A stretch of 64,000 bases of DNA, taken from the NCBI GenBank assembly GCA_024653965.1, contig JANLGW010000074.1, positions 1 through 64,000 of the forward strand, given 5' to 3'. The translations under genes and the position numbers were made by a program. The notes below the pieces were generated by a model. That model worked only from the letters and a program-made list of their open reading frames with translations, had not been told where the DNA came from and did not search any database. Shown in pieces: positions 1 to 8,502 of the stretch. This DNA comes from Rhodospirillales bacterium (GTDB lineage Bacteria; Pseudomonadota; Alphaproteobacteria; Rhodospirillales; Magnetovibrionaceae). Every line of letters starts with the position of its first letter. Within the stretch, counting starts at the first letter, position 1.

Positions 1-177
1 AACATGTCGGAACGCGCGGCGAAGATCATGCGCGAAGACATGGACGCCATGGGCGCGGTGCGTCTGAAGGACGTGGACGAAGCGCAGGCCGGTATCGTCC
101 CCATCGCCAAACCATTGGCGGACTCGGGCGAAATCGTCATCGCCGGCCAAGGCGAAGAAGAGCAGTTGGTATACTGA
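1..177 (+). CDS. fliG: Flagellar motor switch protein FliG, C-terminal end (partial)
   Basis: The first 58 codons are open from base 1 and end at TGA 175-177. They begin [14 protein letters not shown] and continue [12 protein letters not shown], which is the conserved C-terminal helix region of FliG, the rotor protein that binds stator MotA and sets rotation direction. The start lies outside the window. The last residues are acidic (GEEEQLVY), as in other alphaproteobacterial FliG proteins. Only 3 bases separate its stop from the stop of the convergent c-di-GMP protein. The call rests on motif recognition of a short piece. Confidence 0.85.
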   Translation, partial: NMSERAAKIMREDMDAMGAVRLKDVDEAQAGIVPIAKPLADSGEIVIAGQGEEEQLVY

Positions 178-180
178 CTT

Positions 181-3141
181 TTATCCGTTGGCTTCCTGAT
201 TGCGGATGAAGGCGACAAAATCATCCGCCTCCAGGGGCTTGGAAAAATAATAGCCCTGGATTTCATCGCAATTGTACTGCTTGAGAATATTAAGCTGCTC
301 CAGAGTTTCCACGCCTTCGGCAATAACTTTGCGATTGAGCGTTTGGCCCATATTGATGATGGTGTGAATGATTTCCGCATCGTCCGGGCTGGTGTCGATA
401 TCGGATACGAACGAACGGTCGATCTTGATGGTGTCGATGGGGAAACGCTTCAAATAACTCAGCGACGAATAGCCGGTGCCGAAGTCATCCATGGAAATGT
501 GTACGCCAAAATCATGCAGTTGCTTGAGCGCTGCCACGATGTTGGGCGCATCGCTCATCAACATGCTTTCGGTGATTTCAATTTCCAACGCGCTGGGCGG
601 CAGATCGGTTTTAATGAGCGCACTTTTGACGATGTTGACGAAGGTTGGTTCGCGCAATTGACGCGCCGACAGGTTCACCGCGATCTTAATCGGCGGCAAA
701 CCCAGTTTGACCCATTCAAGATGCTGACGACACGCCGTGTGGATCGCCCACTCGCCAACCTCGACCACCATGCCGGTTTCTTCCAAAACGGGGATAAATT
801 TAACCGGGCTGACCAGGCCTAATTCGGGGCTCTGCCACCGCATCAATGCTTCCGCCCCGGTCACGCGGGACGTATGCAGATCCAGCTTGGGCTGATAGAG
901 CAATTTGAACTCTTTGTTTTCCAGCGCCCGAGAAAGACCGTTTTTCATCACCAAACGTTCTTTCACTTCTTCGTTCATATCGGCGGTAAAGAACTGGTAG
1001 TTGGCTTTGCCGTTTTCTTTGGCGCGATACATGGCGGCATCGGCGTTTTTCAACAATTCCTGCGCATCGCGGGCATCGTCAGGGAAAATGGTGATGCCAA
1101 TGCTGGCCGAAACGAAGGTCTCGTGTCCGCCCAAAAGAAATACGGCATGCATGGCATCCAACACACGTTGCGCCACCAGCGGCGCATTTCGCGGATCATC
1201 CAGGTTCGGCATGATGATGGTAAATTCATCGCCGCCCAACCGCGCCACCGTGTCGCCGGTGCGCACACAGGTGCCAAGACGCCGGGCAGCTTCCTTGAGC
1301 AACATATCGCCCACATTATGTCCCAAGGTATCGTTCACCAACTTAAAGCCATCCAAGTCGATGAAGAGCAGGCCTAAATTCTTGTTCGCACGGTGCATGT
1401 TGGCGAGAGCTTGGTTAAGGCGATCCAAGAACAGCGAACGATTGGGCAGGCCTGTAAGGTTATCGTAATTGGCCTGATAGAGAATGCGCTCCTCGTCTTG
1501 TTTGCGCTTGGTGATGTCGGACATGATGGCCGCAAACTGCTGCACTTCGCCGGATACGTTGGTGATCGCGGTAACCGATAGGCGTTCGGCGTACTCATCG
1601 CCGTTTTTGCGCAGATTCCAAAACTCCCCATCCCAACTGCCCCGCGCTTCCAGACCGCGCCACATGTCTTCAAACATGGCACCGCCACGGGTAAGCGCCG
1701 TGTGGTTGATGGGGTAATTGCCGATCACTTCGTCCAGGTTATACCCAGAAATGATCGTAAACGCCGGATTTACGGAACTGATGCGGAAATCGGGATTGAT
1801 GATGGCGACGCCCTCGTTCAGGCTTTCAATAACTTCGCCCGCGAGCAGCAATTTATCTTCGGCGCGTTGACGTTCGACGATTTCTTGCGTCAATTCGCGG
1901 GTACGCTCTTCCACGCGCATTTCCAATTCGTCATTGGCGCGTTTGATTTCCGCTTCCCAACGCTTGCGTTCGGTGATGTCGCGCACGATGCCGGTAAAAA
2001 AGCGTTTGGAACCGTGACGCAATTCCGTCACCCCCAACTCCAAGGGGAACTTAACGCCATCCTTGCGCACCCCCCATTCTTCCCGGTTGGTCTTGCCGAT
2101 GATTTTCTTTTTTCCGGTACGGATATAATTGGCCAGATATTCGTCATGTGCTGCGGCATGAGGCTCAGCAATCAACATCGAAACGTTGCGGCCAATCACT
2201 TCACGCGCCAAATATCCAAAGGTGTTTTCCGCCGCCTTGTTGAACGACAACACTTCGCCGCGTTCGTTGATGGTGATGATCGCGTCGGCCACCGTTTCAA
2301 GCACACCGCGCAAGCGCTGTTCGCGGTCTTTCAGAGTTTCGGCGGCGCGAGTGCGTTCGGTAATGTCCAGCGCCTCAAGCATGAAGCGCCCTTCGCCCAA
2401 GGACGAAAACTTGGCTTCCACGTCAATGAACTCACCATCGGCGCACATGAACTTCAACGGCAAGGGTGAAGTTTCGGCGGCAAAAATATCCAGCCCCGCT
2501 TCCATCACGCCCTGATAATCGGGGTGGACGAGATTCAAAAACGGGCGCCCCACCATGGATGCGGCGCCATCGTGTTTCAGCGTACGCCAAGCCGATTCAT
2601 TCACCAGCAGCATAAAACCTTCGCTATCCAACACGCTAATCATCGCTTGCGATGTTTCAAACAGATAACGGTATAGATCATCCGTAATCAGGGCATCGGC
2701 CTGCTTTTGCGCATCGGTGCGCACGGTGCGCGCGCGGATCGCAATGTGTTCCCCCTCGCCCTGAGCCAGCGGCTTCGAGGTAATGCCGGCCAGAAACGGT
2801 TGCCCCACTTCGGGCAGGATGCGCACCCGCAGCTCTTCGCCCGGCGCGGCTTTTCCCGCCAGGATCGGCAACACGGCGATCAGCTGATCGCGATCGATAA
2901 AATCGGCAAAATAACGGCCCAGCAATGGCTCAACATCGTCGAAGCCCAACAACTTGGCCCCCGCAAGACTGATGTCGCGGATGCGCCCGTCCACCATATA
3001 CAGCGCCAAATCACGCTGTAGGTCGTCGAACAATTCGCGTGCCCAGATGCAAGCAGGCTCACCCCCAGGCGTCGATGCGACCCGAGACTTAGGCGTGGCG
3101 CTTTTCACACGACTGCAGGATTTGTCCGACTTCCCAGACAT
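181..3141 (-). CDS. Multi-PAS diguanylate cyclase/phosphodiesterase (GGDEF-EAL)
   Basis: A 986-residue c-di-GMP turnover protein. Four PAS-type segments can be seen at about 40-140, 155-265, 275-395 and 430-555, with a coiled-coil stretch near 395-430. A GGDEF domain follows (about 560-725) with intact GGDEF in ARLGGDEF and NYDNLTGLPNR before it. The EAL domain (about 735-985) keeps EAL in TGAEALMRW, DDFGTGYSS and EGVE. Both catalytic motifs are intact, so either activity is possible. No transmembrane segment is evident, so it is probably cytosolic. ATG at 3141 has AAGG upstream. It converges on fliG, so a role in motility or attachment is an inference from position. Confidence 0.93.
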   Translation of the reverse strand: MSGKSDKSCSRVKSATPKSRVASTPGGEPACIWARELFDDLQRDLALYMVDGRIRDISLAGAKLLGFDDVEPLLGRYFADFIDRDQLIAVLPILAGKAAPGEELRVRILPEVGQPFLAGITSKPLAQGEGEHIAIRARTVRTDAQKQADALITDDLYRYLFETSQAMISVLDSEGFMLLVNESAWRTLKHDGAASMVGRPFLNLVHPDYQGVMEAGLDIFAAETSPLPLKFMCADGEFIDVEAKFSSLGEGRFMLEALDITERTRAAETLKDREQRLRGVLETVADAIITINERGEVLSFNKAAENTFGYLAREVIGRNVSMLIAEPHAAAHDEYLANYIRTGKKKIIGKTNREEWGVRKDGVKFPLELGVTELRHGSKRFFTGIVRDITERKRWEAEIKRANDELEMRVEERTRELTQEIVERQRAEDKLLLAGEVIESLNEGVAIINPDFRISSVNPAFTIISGYNLDEVIGNYPINHTALTRGGAMFEDMWRGLEARGSWDGEFWNLRKNGDEYAERLSVTAITNVSGEVQQFAAIMSDITKRKQDEERILYQANYDNLTGLPNRSLFLDRLNQALANMHRANKNLGLLFIDLDGFKLVNDTLGHNVGDMLLKEAARRLGTCVRTGDTVARLGGDEFTIIMPNLDDPRNAPLVAQRVLDAMHAVFLLGGHETFVSASIGITIFPDDARDAQELLKNADAAMYRAKENGKANYQFFTADMNEEVKERLVMKNGLSRALENKEFKLLYQPKLDLHTSRVTGAEALMRWQSPELGLVSPVKFIPVLEETGMVVEVGEWAIHTACRQHLEWVKLGLPPIKIAVNLSARQLREPTFVNIVKSALIKTDLPPSALEIEITESMLMSDAPNIVAALKQLHDFGVHISMDDFGTGYSSLSYLKRFPIDTIKIDRSFVSDIDTSPDDAEIIHTIINMGQTLNRKVIAEGVETLEQLNILKQYNCDEIQGYYFSKPLEADDFVAFIRNQEANG

Positions 3142-3249
3142 TGAACTACCTTAAACTCCCACCACCCGAGAGGTATTTATTTGAAACTTAAGGCATATTG
3201 TCAACGGGGCAAGCGGGAAATGCAAGGAAAGAAGGTGCCGTAGCACCCG

Positions 3250-3666
3250 TCAGCACAAGGAAGCCCGTGCGGACGAAATGGGCTCAGAGCACGCCGTAAC
3301 GTTTGAATTTTTCAAAGCGTCCGCCTTTTTGATCAGGCCGGCCACCTGTTCCCAGAAAAAATAATCGTTAATATAACCCACGATGCGGCCAACTTCCCGC
3401 CCCTCGTCGACCATCACAAAGGTCGGCGTGAACGTCACCCCCCTGACGTGAACCAAATCGGTCGGCTTTTGGTCATGAATGCTAAGGGAACGCAGGGGCA
3501 AACGGCGGGATTCGTCGGTTTTATCGTAAATGACGCCGACTTCTTGATCCCAGCGCTCGCACACGGCGCATGCCGGAGAATTGAAATAAACCAGCTCCGC
3601 CGCGCGCGCCGACGAGGCGGCGACGATGGCGCAAACTGTCAAAATCAGAAACGCAAAACGCCTCAT
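3250..3666 (-). CDS. soxS: Periplasmic thioredoxin-fold protein, SoxS-like
   Basis: A 138-residue protein with a Sec signal peptide (about residues 1-23, ending ARA) and a thioredoxin-like fold with CAVC at residues 33-36, followed by FTPTFVMVDEG, the usual cis-proline region. SoxS proteins keep the SoxYZ carrier reduced and active in the periplasm. An upstream in-frame start would add 29 residues, but the ATG at 3666 has AGGGG ahead of it and places the signal peptide correctly. It lies 93 bases downstream of tusA in the leftward arm of the sox island. A general periplasmic thioredoxin is the alternative; the name rests on context. Confidence 0.72.
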   Translation of the reverse strand: MRRFAFLILTVCAIVAASSARAAELVYFNSPACAVCERWDQEVGVIYDKTDESRRLPLRSLSIHDQKPTDLVHVRGVTFTPTFVMVDEGREVGRIVGYINDYFFWEQVAGLIKKADALKNSNVTACSEPISSARASLC

Positions 3667-3759
3667 ATGCGTCCGGCCCCTATGATGATCATCGTTATCG
3701 TCAATCCCGGAACGCCCCCCCGAAAAGACCGAGGGCATTCCGGGATCGATCAAAAGCCC

Positions 3760-3984
3760 TTAAGACTTTTCGATGATATAGGTGTAGACGCCGCCGTTGT
3801 CCTTGCTGTCCAGCAGCTTATTGCCGGTGGACTTGCAGAACGCTTCCATGTCCTTCACGGAACCCGGATCGGTGGACAAGACTTCCAAGGTTTCTCCCGC
3901 GTTCAGGCCCTTAATAGCCTTTTTCGTTTTGAGAATCGGCAAAGGGCAATTCATACCTTTGGTGTCGAGTGTCTGTGTCGCCAT
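3760..3984 (-). CDS. tusA: TusA-family sulfur carrier protein
   Basis: A 74-residue protein of the normal length for TusA/SirA proteins. The active-site motif CPLP is at residues 13-16 after MATQTLDTKGMN. The single catalytic cysteine carries persulfide sulfur between sulfurtransferases in the cytoplasm. In sulfur oxidisers tusA travels with dsrE-type genes and passes sulfane sulfur toward cytoplasmic oxidation. Here it sits with a DsrE-like gene, a haem protein and soxS, which supports that role rather than tRNA thiolation. Confidence 0.88.
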   Translation of the reverse strand: MATQTLDTKGMNCPLPILKTKKAIKGLNAGETLEVLSTDPGSVKDMEAFCKSTGNKLLDSKDNGGVYTYIIEKS

Positions 3985-4061
3985 AGTCTTTATCTCTCTT
4001 GTGTTTTAAACGGTTGTCAGAACAAAAACCCTTTAGGGAACGAATTTGCGGCGCCTCTAAT

Positions 4062-4373
4062 CTACAAGCCAATATTGATAAACTTGAGACAGACGACCCG
4101 CAAGCAAGAAGCCAAGTTTTTTTGATTTGCAAACTGGCAGTGATCGTAAATTTTAGTCACCACGCCCGCGACGGTCAGATCTTCCTGGGAAGCCAAATCT
4201 TCTAAAACATTCCAGAAAGCCCGCTCCAAGCGAATGGTGGTGGAATGACCGTGAATGCGCAGCGAACGACGCTCCGGCAAAAACTCGGTCTCCTGGTTGC
4301 CCGCCGAACACAGCCCAAAAAGCTGGTTCAATGGGGTACCTTCGTCCGGAACTTTGATATATCCGCTTACCAC
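4062..4373 (-). CDS. Ribbon-helix-helix domain protein (RHH_4 type)
   Basis: A 103-residue protein. Residues about 37-70 (RRSLRIHGHSTTIRLERAFWNVLEDLA) match the RHH_4 family, small alphaproteobacterial proteins with a ribbon-helix-helix fold thought to bind DNA. The start is GTG at 4373, with AGGAGC about 11 bases upstream. The last 25 residues carry two cysteines. It sits in the leftward sulfur operon between tusA and the haem protein, so it could be a local regulator, but no target site was identified. Confidence 0.75.
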   Translation of the reverse strand: MVSGYIKVPDEGTPLNQLFGLCSAGNQETEFLPERRSLRIHGHSTTIRLERAFWNVLEDLASQEDLTVAGVVTKIYDHCQFANQKNLASCLRVVCLKFINIGL

Positions 4374-4404
4374 GCCTAAGGGCTCCTAAATCCCGAATCG
4401 CGCC

Positions 4405-4989
4405 TTACAAAGCCTTCTTCAGGGTAAATGCACCACGAATGTCACCCGTGGAAAAGCCGCGCGCCTGATCGTTCGGATACAGGCCGTCCAGCTTCGCCGC
4501 AACTTCCGGCTTCAAATTAGCGCCATGGCAATTCAGGCACACGTCGGCGGTCCCTATCGCCTTCATGAAACGAAACGTTTTTTGTCCATTCTCTTCGACG
4601 ATTTCTGCCTTGGCAATGGTATCGGGGCTTTCGCCGCCAGCTTTGCGCGCTTCAAATTCGTTGAGCGTCGCCAGCTCCCAGGCATCCGGGGCGTTGTTCG
4701 TATTGCGCACCTTCAAGCTGGTGCGAGCGACGCTCCAACCAGTGTCGGCCGCAGCCTGTTGGGCGATGCCCGGGGCCTTTTCGTTGCACACCCCAATAGC
4801 ATTGAGCGGGCCACCTTGCTGCATGCCATCTTCCAAGGCCTTTTTCAACGGGCCGCCAAACGCCATAACGGCTTTCGCCGCTTCGGCTTTAAGCGCCTCG
4901 GCATCGGACGCCTGAGCACCGGACACCTGAACGACGCCGACGGAAATCATGGTTGCTGCAACAACTGCAGCAGTCAAAATGCGATTCAT
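4405..4989 (-). CDS. Periplasmic monohaem protein, DUF3365/Tll0287-like
   Basis: A 194-residue exported protein with a signal peptide (about 1-28, ending AQA). The body matches the DUF3365 (Tll0287-like) haem-binding sensor fold: an N-terminal helix bundle, then a loop ending in CLNCHG near residue 150, a c-type haem site. Such proteins are either redox carriers or sensors. The ATG at 4989 is preferred over GTG at 4995 because GGGGGA lies 8 bases ahead of it. It lies in the leftward sulfur operon, so contact with sulfur-derived electrons is plausible but inferred. Confidence 0.82.
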   Translation of the reverse strand: MNRILTAAVVAATMISVGVVQVSGAQASDAEALKAEAAKAVMAFGGPLKKALEDGMQQGGPLNAIGVCNEKAPGIAQQAAADTGWSVARTSLKVRNTNNAPDAWELATLNEFEARKAGGESPDTIAKAEIVEENGQKTFRFMKAIGTADVCLNCHGANLKPEVAAKLDGLYPNDQARGFSTGDIRGAFTLKKAL

Positions 4990-5073
4990 GGGCACGTCCC
5001 CCTTAAAATCTCAATTCTACTTGAGCGGACGACGCCCGGCTGAACCGGACGTCGTCCCGCGTCAATTTACCAA

Positions 5074-5571
5074 TCAGATGAACAGGTTGATGTCAGATTC
5101 TAAAGCTTTGCCCATATACGTCGCGGCGCCGCCGAGCTGCATTTCCGGGATCATGATGTCCGGGGTCCACTCGAACAGGTCCAGGGTCATCTGGCAGCCA
5201 ATGATTTTGACGTCACTTTCGACGCAGATATCGCGCAATTCCTCGATCGACGCGACGCCCTTTTTCTTGATCAGGTTTTTCATCATCGAAGATGCCATGG
5301 CGTCGACGCCCGGAATCATGGACACGATGTTCGGCATGGTCATATGCATGCCCATCATCGGCATTTCCATACCCGGATTGCCCAGCGTGGAAATCTGCAG
5401 GTGGCTGACGTCTTTCTTCAAAAGCTGCAGGCCGTAAAACGTAAAGAACATGGTCACGTCGACATCCAGGCTCGCCGCAGTGGAAGCCAAAATAAACGGA
5501 GGGTAAGCCCAATCGAGGGTCCCCTTCGTGACGATGATCGACATTTTCTTGTTGTTGCTGCCGTCACTCAT
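5074..5571 (-). CDS. DsrE/DsrF-like sulfurtransferase-type protein
   Basis: A 165-residue cytoplasmic protein of the DsrE/DsrF/DrsH-like superfamily. It starts MSIIVTKGTLDWAYPPF, the usual first strand and loop, and has cysteines at 116 (DICVESD) and 126 (IIGCQM), the second in the place of the sulfur-carrying cysteine of this family. The middle (residues 65-100) is unusually rich in methionine, with repeated MPMMGMHM-like runs; many DsrE2-type proteins share this. With TusA it would form a sulfane sulfur relay. First gene of the leftward operon; divergent from the YeeE transporter across a 382-base control region. Confidence 0.85.
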   Translation of the reverse strand: MSDGSNNKKMSIIVTKGTLDWAYPPFILASTAASLDVDVTMFFTFYGLQLLKKDVSHLQISTLGNPGMEMPMMGMHMTMPNIVSMIPGVDAMASSMMKNLIKKKGVASIEELRDICVESDVKIIGCQMTLDLFEWTPDIMIPEMQLGGAATYMGKALESDINLFI

Positions 5572-5669
5572 AGTGTTTTAGTCTCCCAATGATCCGCCGT
5601 CTCAACCCTTGCCGCTTGTAGCTTTTGCCTTCGTTTGCGGTCGTTTTTCGGGTTTCAAAGAGTGCGCGA

Positions 5670-5685
5670 GTTAGCTTTAGATAAT
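5670..5685. promoter_or_regulatory. Degenerate ATTAG-N6-CTAAT operator candidate
   Basis: GTTAG-N6-ATAAT, matching 8 of 10 positions of the motif seen exactly at 5816-5831 and 16473-16488. It lies 99 bases upstream of the leftward DsrE-like gene. Weaker than the two exact copies. Confidence 0.35.
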
Positions 5686-5815
5686 GCTTATATACGCGCA
5701 ATCTATACCTGTTGTTCTAGGGGCATGGTAGTACCCGCTGCCCACGCGCATCTTTTCAAGCCGGATACCCGACCCCGTGCGCATTTTTGCGACGCCAATA
5801 TACAGCTTTTACGCA

Positions 5816-5831
5816 ATTAGACAAACCTAAT
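5816..5831. promoter_or_regulatory. ATTAG-N6-CTAAT operator upstream of yeeE
   Basis: ATTAGACAAACCTAAT, an inverted repeat with the same half sites and the same six-base spacer as the palindrome in front of the ArsR gene. It overlaps a TAATAT -10-like hexamer, a position where a repressor would block RNA polymerase. Binding by the ArsR protein is inferred. Confidence 0.6.
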
Positions 5832-5953
5832 ATACAAGGGCTCTAAAATACATTATAGCAGACGATGAACAATTTGGCTTGGGGCCTTGGGGCATCGGCC
5901 GTTTGCGGTTCAGCCGCATCCTAATAATAACCATACAAACGGGAGAAACACTG

Positions 5954-7072
5954 ATGGAAGACATGTCTGTAACCACCTTGGTTGCGACCGCGGCATTTAT
6001 CGCCGGATTGGTCTTCGGCGCCGTGGCCAACAAAACCAACTTTTGCACCATGGGCGCCGTGTCCGATATGGTTTTGATGGGCGAAAGCAGCCGTTTTCGG
6101 GCGTGGATGCTGGCAGTCGCGGTTGCGATTCTCGGCACCCAAGGCTTGCACATGATGGGCCTGATTGACCTCACCCTGCCCGCCTCGGAAGGCGGCGCGA
6201 TCTACCTCACGCCCAATTTGGGCTGGCCGGGTGCCATCATCGGCGGACTGATGTTCGGCTATGGCATGACCATGGCAGGCGGTTGCGGCAACAAAACGCT
6301 GGTGCGCATCGGCGGCGGCAACCTCAAATCCATCGTCGTGTTCTTGATCATGGGGGTCAGTGCCTACATGACGCTACGCGGCCTGTTTGGTCTGGCGCGC
6401 CTGGAGCTTGAAGCGTTCAACAGCGATCTGACGGCCTTGGGCCTGCAAAGTCAGTCGATGGTGGAAATGCTCGGCGCCATGATCGGCATGGAAGCGGAGA
6501 GCCTGCGCTTGGCCTTCACGTTGATCTTCGCCGGCGCGATCATCGCCTATTGTTTCAAGGGCGAAGAATTCCGCGCTACCCCCCGCGACATCATCGGGGG
6601 GCTGTTGATCGGCTTGATGATCCCTACAGGTTGGTACATTACCGGGGTCATCGGGGCCGACGAATTCTCCCCCACTCCGTTGTTTTCGTTCACCTTTGTA
6701 GCTCCTTCCGGCGACAGCATTCAGTATTTGATGAGCTTCACCGGGTCCACCATCAACTTCGGCATCGCCACCATCGGCGGTGTCATCGTTGGTTCGTTCC
6801 TCGCCGCAATCGGCAGCAAATCGTTCCACATAGAAGCGTTTGCCGACTCCACCGACATGAAACGCCATATGTTTGGCGCGGTGATCATGGGAATTGGCGG
6901 CGTTTTGGCGCTAGGTTGCACCATTGGCCAGGGATTAACGGGCATGTCTACGCTATCGTTAGGCTCTCTGATCGCACTCGCCAGCATCATTTTAGGCGCC
7001 GTATGGGGCCTAAAATCCTTGGAAGAAGATTCTGTAATGGGCGGCCTTAAGGCGATGTTCGCCCGAAATTAA
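5954..7072 (+). CDS. YeeE/YedE-family sulfur-compound transporter
   Basis: A 372-residue inner-membrane protein with about nine to ten hydrophobic segments. It carries the family's repeated cysteine motifs: NKTNFCTMGAVSD near residue 30, GGCGNKTLVR near 113 and GCTIGQGLTG near 330. YeeE (TsuA) moves thiosulfate inward along a chain of cysteines; related proteins carry other sulfur species. The ATG at 5954 has GGGAG upstream; the open frame extends 25 codons further but without ribosome site. Its placement between dsrE/tusA and soxXYZAB suggests transport of thiosulfate or sulfane sulfur between periplasm and cytoplasm. Confidence 0.9.
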   Translation: MEDMSVTTLVATAAFIAGLVFGAVANKTNFCTMGAVSDMVLMGESSRFRAWMLAVAVAILGTQGLHMMGLIDLTLPASEGGAIYLTPNLGWPGAIIGGLMFGYGMTMAGGCGNKTLVRIGGGNLKSIVVFLIMGVSAYMTLRGLFGLARLELEAFNSDLTALGLQSQSMVEMLGAMIGMEAESLRLAFTLIFAGAIIAYCFKGEEFRATPRDIIGGLLIGLMIPTGWYITGVIGADEFSPTPLFSFTFVAPSGDSIQYLMSFTGSTINFGIATIGGVIVGSFLAAIGSKSFHIEAFADSTDMKRHMFGAVIMGIGGVLALGCTIGQGLTGMSTLSLGSLIALASIILGAVWGLKSLEEDSVMGGLKAMFARN

Positions 7073-7106
7073 CAACACACTTTCAAACTGTTATTCAAAA
7101 ACTTAA

Positions 7107-7142
7107 GGGCAAAGGGAGCGTAATTTCTCCTTTTGCCCTTTC
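7107..7142 (+). terminator. Hairpin after yeeE
   Basis: GGGCAAAGGGAG (7107-7118) pairs with CTCCTTTTGCCC (7127-7138) with one G-T pair and an 8-base loop, followed by TTT. Only 35 bases after the yeeE stop. The T tract is short, so termination may be partial. Confidence 0.6.
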
Positions 7143-7480
7143 CACATTGTGGTAATTTTTTTTAGTTGTGCTTGACCTCCTTCATGAAATGTCTCTAATG
7201 TAACGCACTGCTAATACAACAGGAGCACGTGGGTATCTGCGTTACGCCCACACAGACAATCAGTTTTTCATGCGGATTAACACCATTCGGTGTGTATAAA
7301 AATAATAATTTCCTAGTGCAAATCTGAATAACGCAACTAACGACAGGTCCATTTCATCGTGAACTGGATTGGGTCTATCCATAGCTTGGCCGTCTGGCCG
7401 ACTTCTTCCCCTCGCCGCGCTTTGAGGGACGGATGAGGGAAGCTAAGTCGCCATTTTGGGCATAGTTTTAGGGAGGGAAA
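7143..7480 (+). promoter_or_regulatory. soxX leader and promoter region
   Basis: No gene was found here. A TTGACC near 7172 may be a -35 box. GTAACGCA (7200-7207) and TGCGTTAC (7238-7245) form an exact 8-base inverted repeat with a 30-base centre. A small hairpin ACACC-ATTC-GGTGT lies at 7280-7293. No exact copy of the ATTAG-N6-CTAAT motif is present. GGGAGG lies just ahead of the soxX ATG. Confidence 0.45.
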
Positions 7481-7933
7481 ATGAAACATTCTAAATTTCT
7501 GGCTGCAGCCATGGGCTTTGCAATTGCCGGCACGCTTGCCGTCAGCGCACAATCTGCGGACATGGCCAACGTCACCATCGTAAACGGCACCATTCCAAAA
7601 TCGCTTACGGGCAAGGCGGGCGATCCTGCGGCGGGCAAAAAAGCCGCCATCAATCAGAAAAAAGGCAACTGTTTAGCCTGTCACGTCATGCCGATTCCGG
7701 AAGAACAGTTCCACGGCAAGACGGGGCCGGACCTGCATGGCATCGGTTCCCGTCAAACCGAAGCCGAACTGCGCATGCGCCTAGTTGATCCCAAGGTCAT
7801 CAGTGCCGACACCATGATGCCCAGCTTCTTCAAAACCGGTCAGCACCGCGTCCTGAAAGACTTTGAAGGCAAAACCATTTTGGAAGCCCAGGAAGTCGAA
7901 AACATCGTCGCCTACTTGCTAACGCTGAAGTGA
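7481..7933 (+). CDS. soxX: SoxX, monohaem cytochrome subunit of SoxAX
   Basis: A 150-residue periplasmic c-type cytochrome with a signal peptide (about 1-26). The haem site CLACH is at residues 64-68 and a likely axial methionine is at 112/113 (TMMPSFF). SoxAX joins thiosulfate to the SoxY cysteine. The residues QFHGKTGPDLHGIGSR are typical of SoxX. First gene of soxXYZAB, with 45 bases to soxY. Confidence 0.95.
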   Translation: MKHSKFLAAAMGFAIAGTLAVSAQSADMANVTIVNGTIPKSLTGKAGDPAAGKKAAINQKKGNCLACHVMPIPEEQFHGKTGPDLHGIGSRQTEAELRMRLVDPKVISADTMMPSFFKTGQHRVLKDFEGKTILEAQEVENIVAYLLTLK

Positions 7934-7978
7934 TTCACCCGGTGAACCTGAAGCACAAAACCGAATAAAGGATACAAC

Positions 7979-8449
7979 ATGAGCAAATCAACGCATCAGA
8001 TGGTCCAGATGGACCGCCGCCAGGCCCTTAAAGTTGCTGGCGCTGGCGTTTTGGCCATGGGTTTTGCTACTGCCGCCCATGCCACGCCGGAAGACGCCGC
8101 CATGGCGATTTCCAAATTGGGAGGATCGGCCAAGGCGGATTCTGCCAAAATCACCATCGATCTACCGGAAATCGCGGAAAATGGCGCCACCGTGCCTGTC
8201 AACGTCACCGTCGACAGCCCGATGACCGCCGCCGACCACGTCAAGCACATCCACGTGTTTGCCGAGGGCAATCCAAGCCCAGAGGTCATTTCCTTCAACC
8301 TGACACCTTCCACCGGCAAAGCCGATGTAGGCACCCGCATGCGCCTGGGCAAAACCCAGAACGTCGTGGTTGCCGCCGTCATGAGCGACGGCTCGGTACA
8401 TGTGAACAAGAAGGAAGTGAAAGTCACCATCGGCGGCTGCGGCGGCTAA
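7979..8449 (+). CDS. soxY: SoxY, sulfur-carrying subunit of SoxYZ
   Basis: A 156-residue protein with a twin-arginine signal (DRRQALKVAGAGVLAMGF) and the diagnostic C-terminal GGCGG, whose cysteine (residue 154) holds the sulfur intermediates. It folds with SoxZ before export, which explains the Tat signal on SoxY only. The AAAGGA ribosome site precedes the ATG. Confidence 0.97.
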   Translation: MSKSTHQMVQMDRRQALKVAGAGVLAMGFATAAHATPEDAAMAISKLGGSAKADSAKITIDLPEIAENGATVPVNVTVDSPMTAADHVKHIHVFAEGNPSPEVISFNLTPSTGKADVGTRMRLGKTQNVVVAAVMSDGSVHVNKKEVKVTIGGCGG

Positions 8450-8477
8450 TACCTGCTCTGCCACCCGTGACTCAGAC

Positions 8478-8502
8478 AAGGAGTGCTATGAAAAATGGCT
8501 AA
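8478..8502 (+). other. Four-codon mini-ORF overlapping the soxZ start
   Basis: The strong ribosome site AAGGAG (8478-8483) is 4 bases from ATG 8488, which opens Met-Lys-Asn-Gly-stop (8488-8502). The soxZ ATG at 8495 lies inside this mini-ORF in another frame, 11 bases from the same ribosome site. It may tune SoxZ translation or may be chance. Confidence 0.35.

Larger units (their letters stand above)
5572..5953. promoter_or_regulatory. Divergent control region between the dsrE-like operon and yeeE
   Basis: A 382-base gap without a supportable gene. It must carry promoters for both arms of the sulfur island. It holds one exact and one degenerate copy of the ATTAG-N6-CTAAT motif listed separately. 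A TAATAT hexamer at 5828-5833 could be the -10 box for the rightward transcript. One short open frame (5635-5820) has no family match and was not accepted. Confidence 0.6.

Noticed and set aside
5635-5820. 61-codon open frame in the dsrE-yeeE gap
   Set aside because: No ribosome site or similarity, and it overlaps the operator candidates.
7143-7480. ATTAG-N6-CTAAT operator in front of soxX
   Set aside because: Two CTAAT half sites occur near 7195 and 7211, but they are direct repeats without the partner half at the right spacing.
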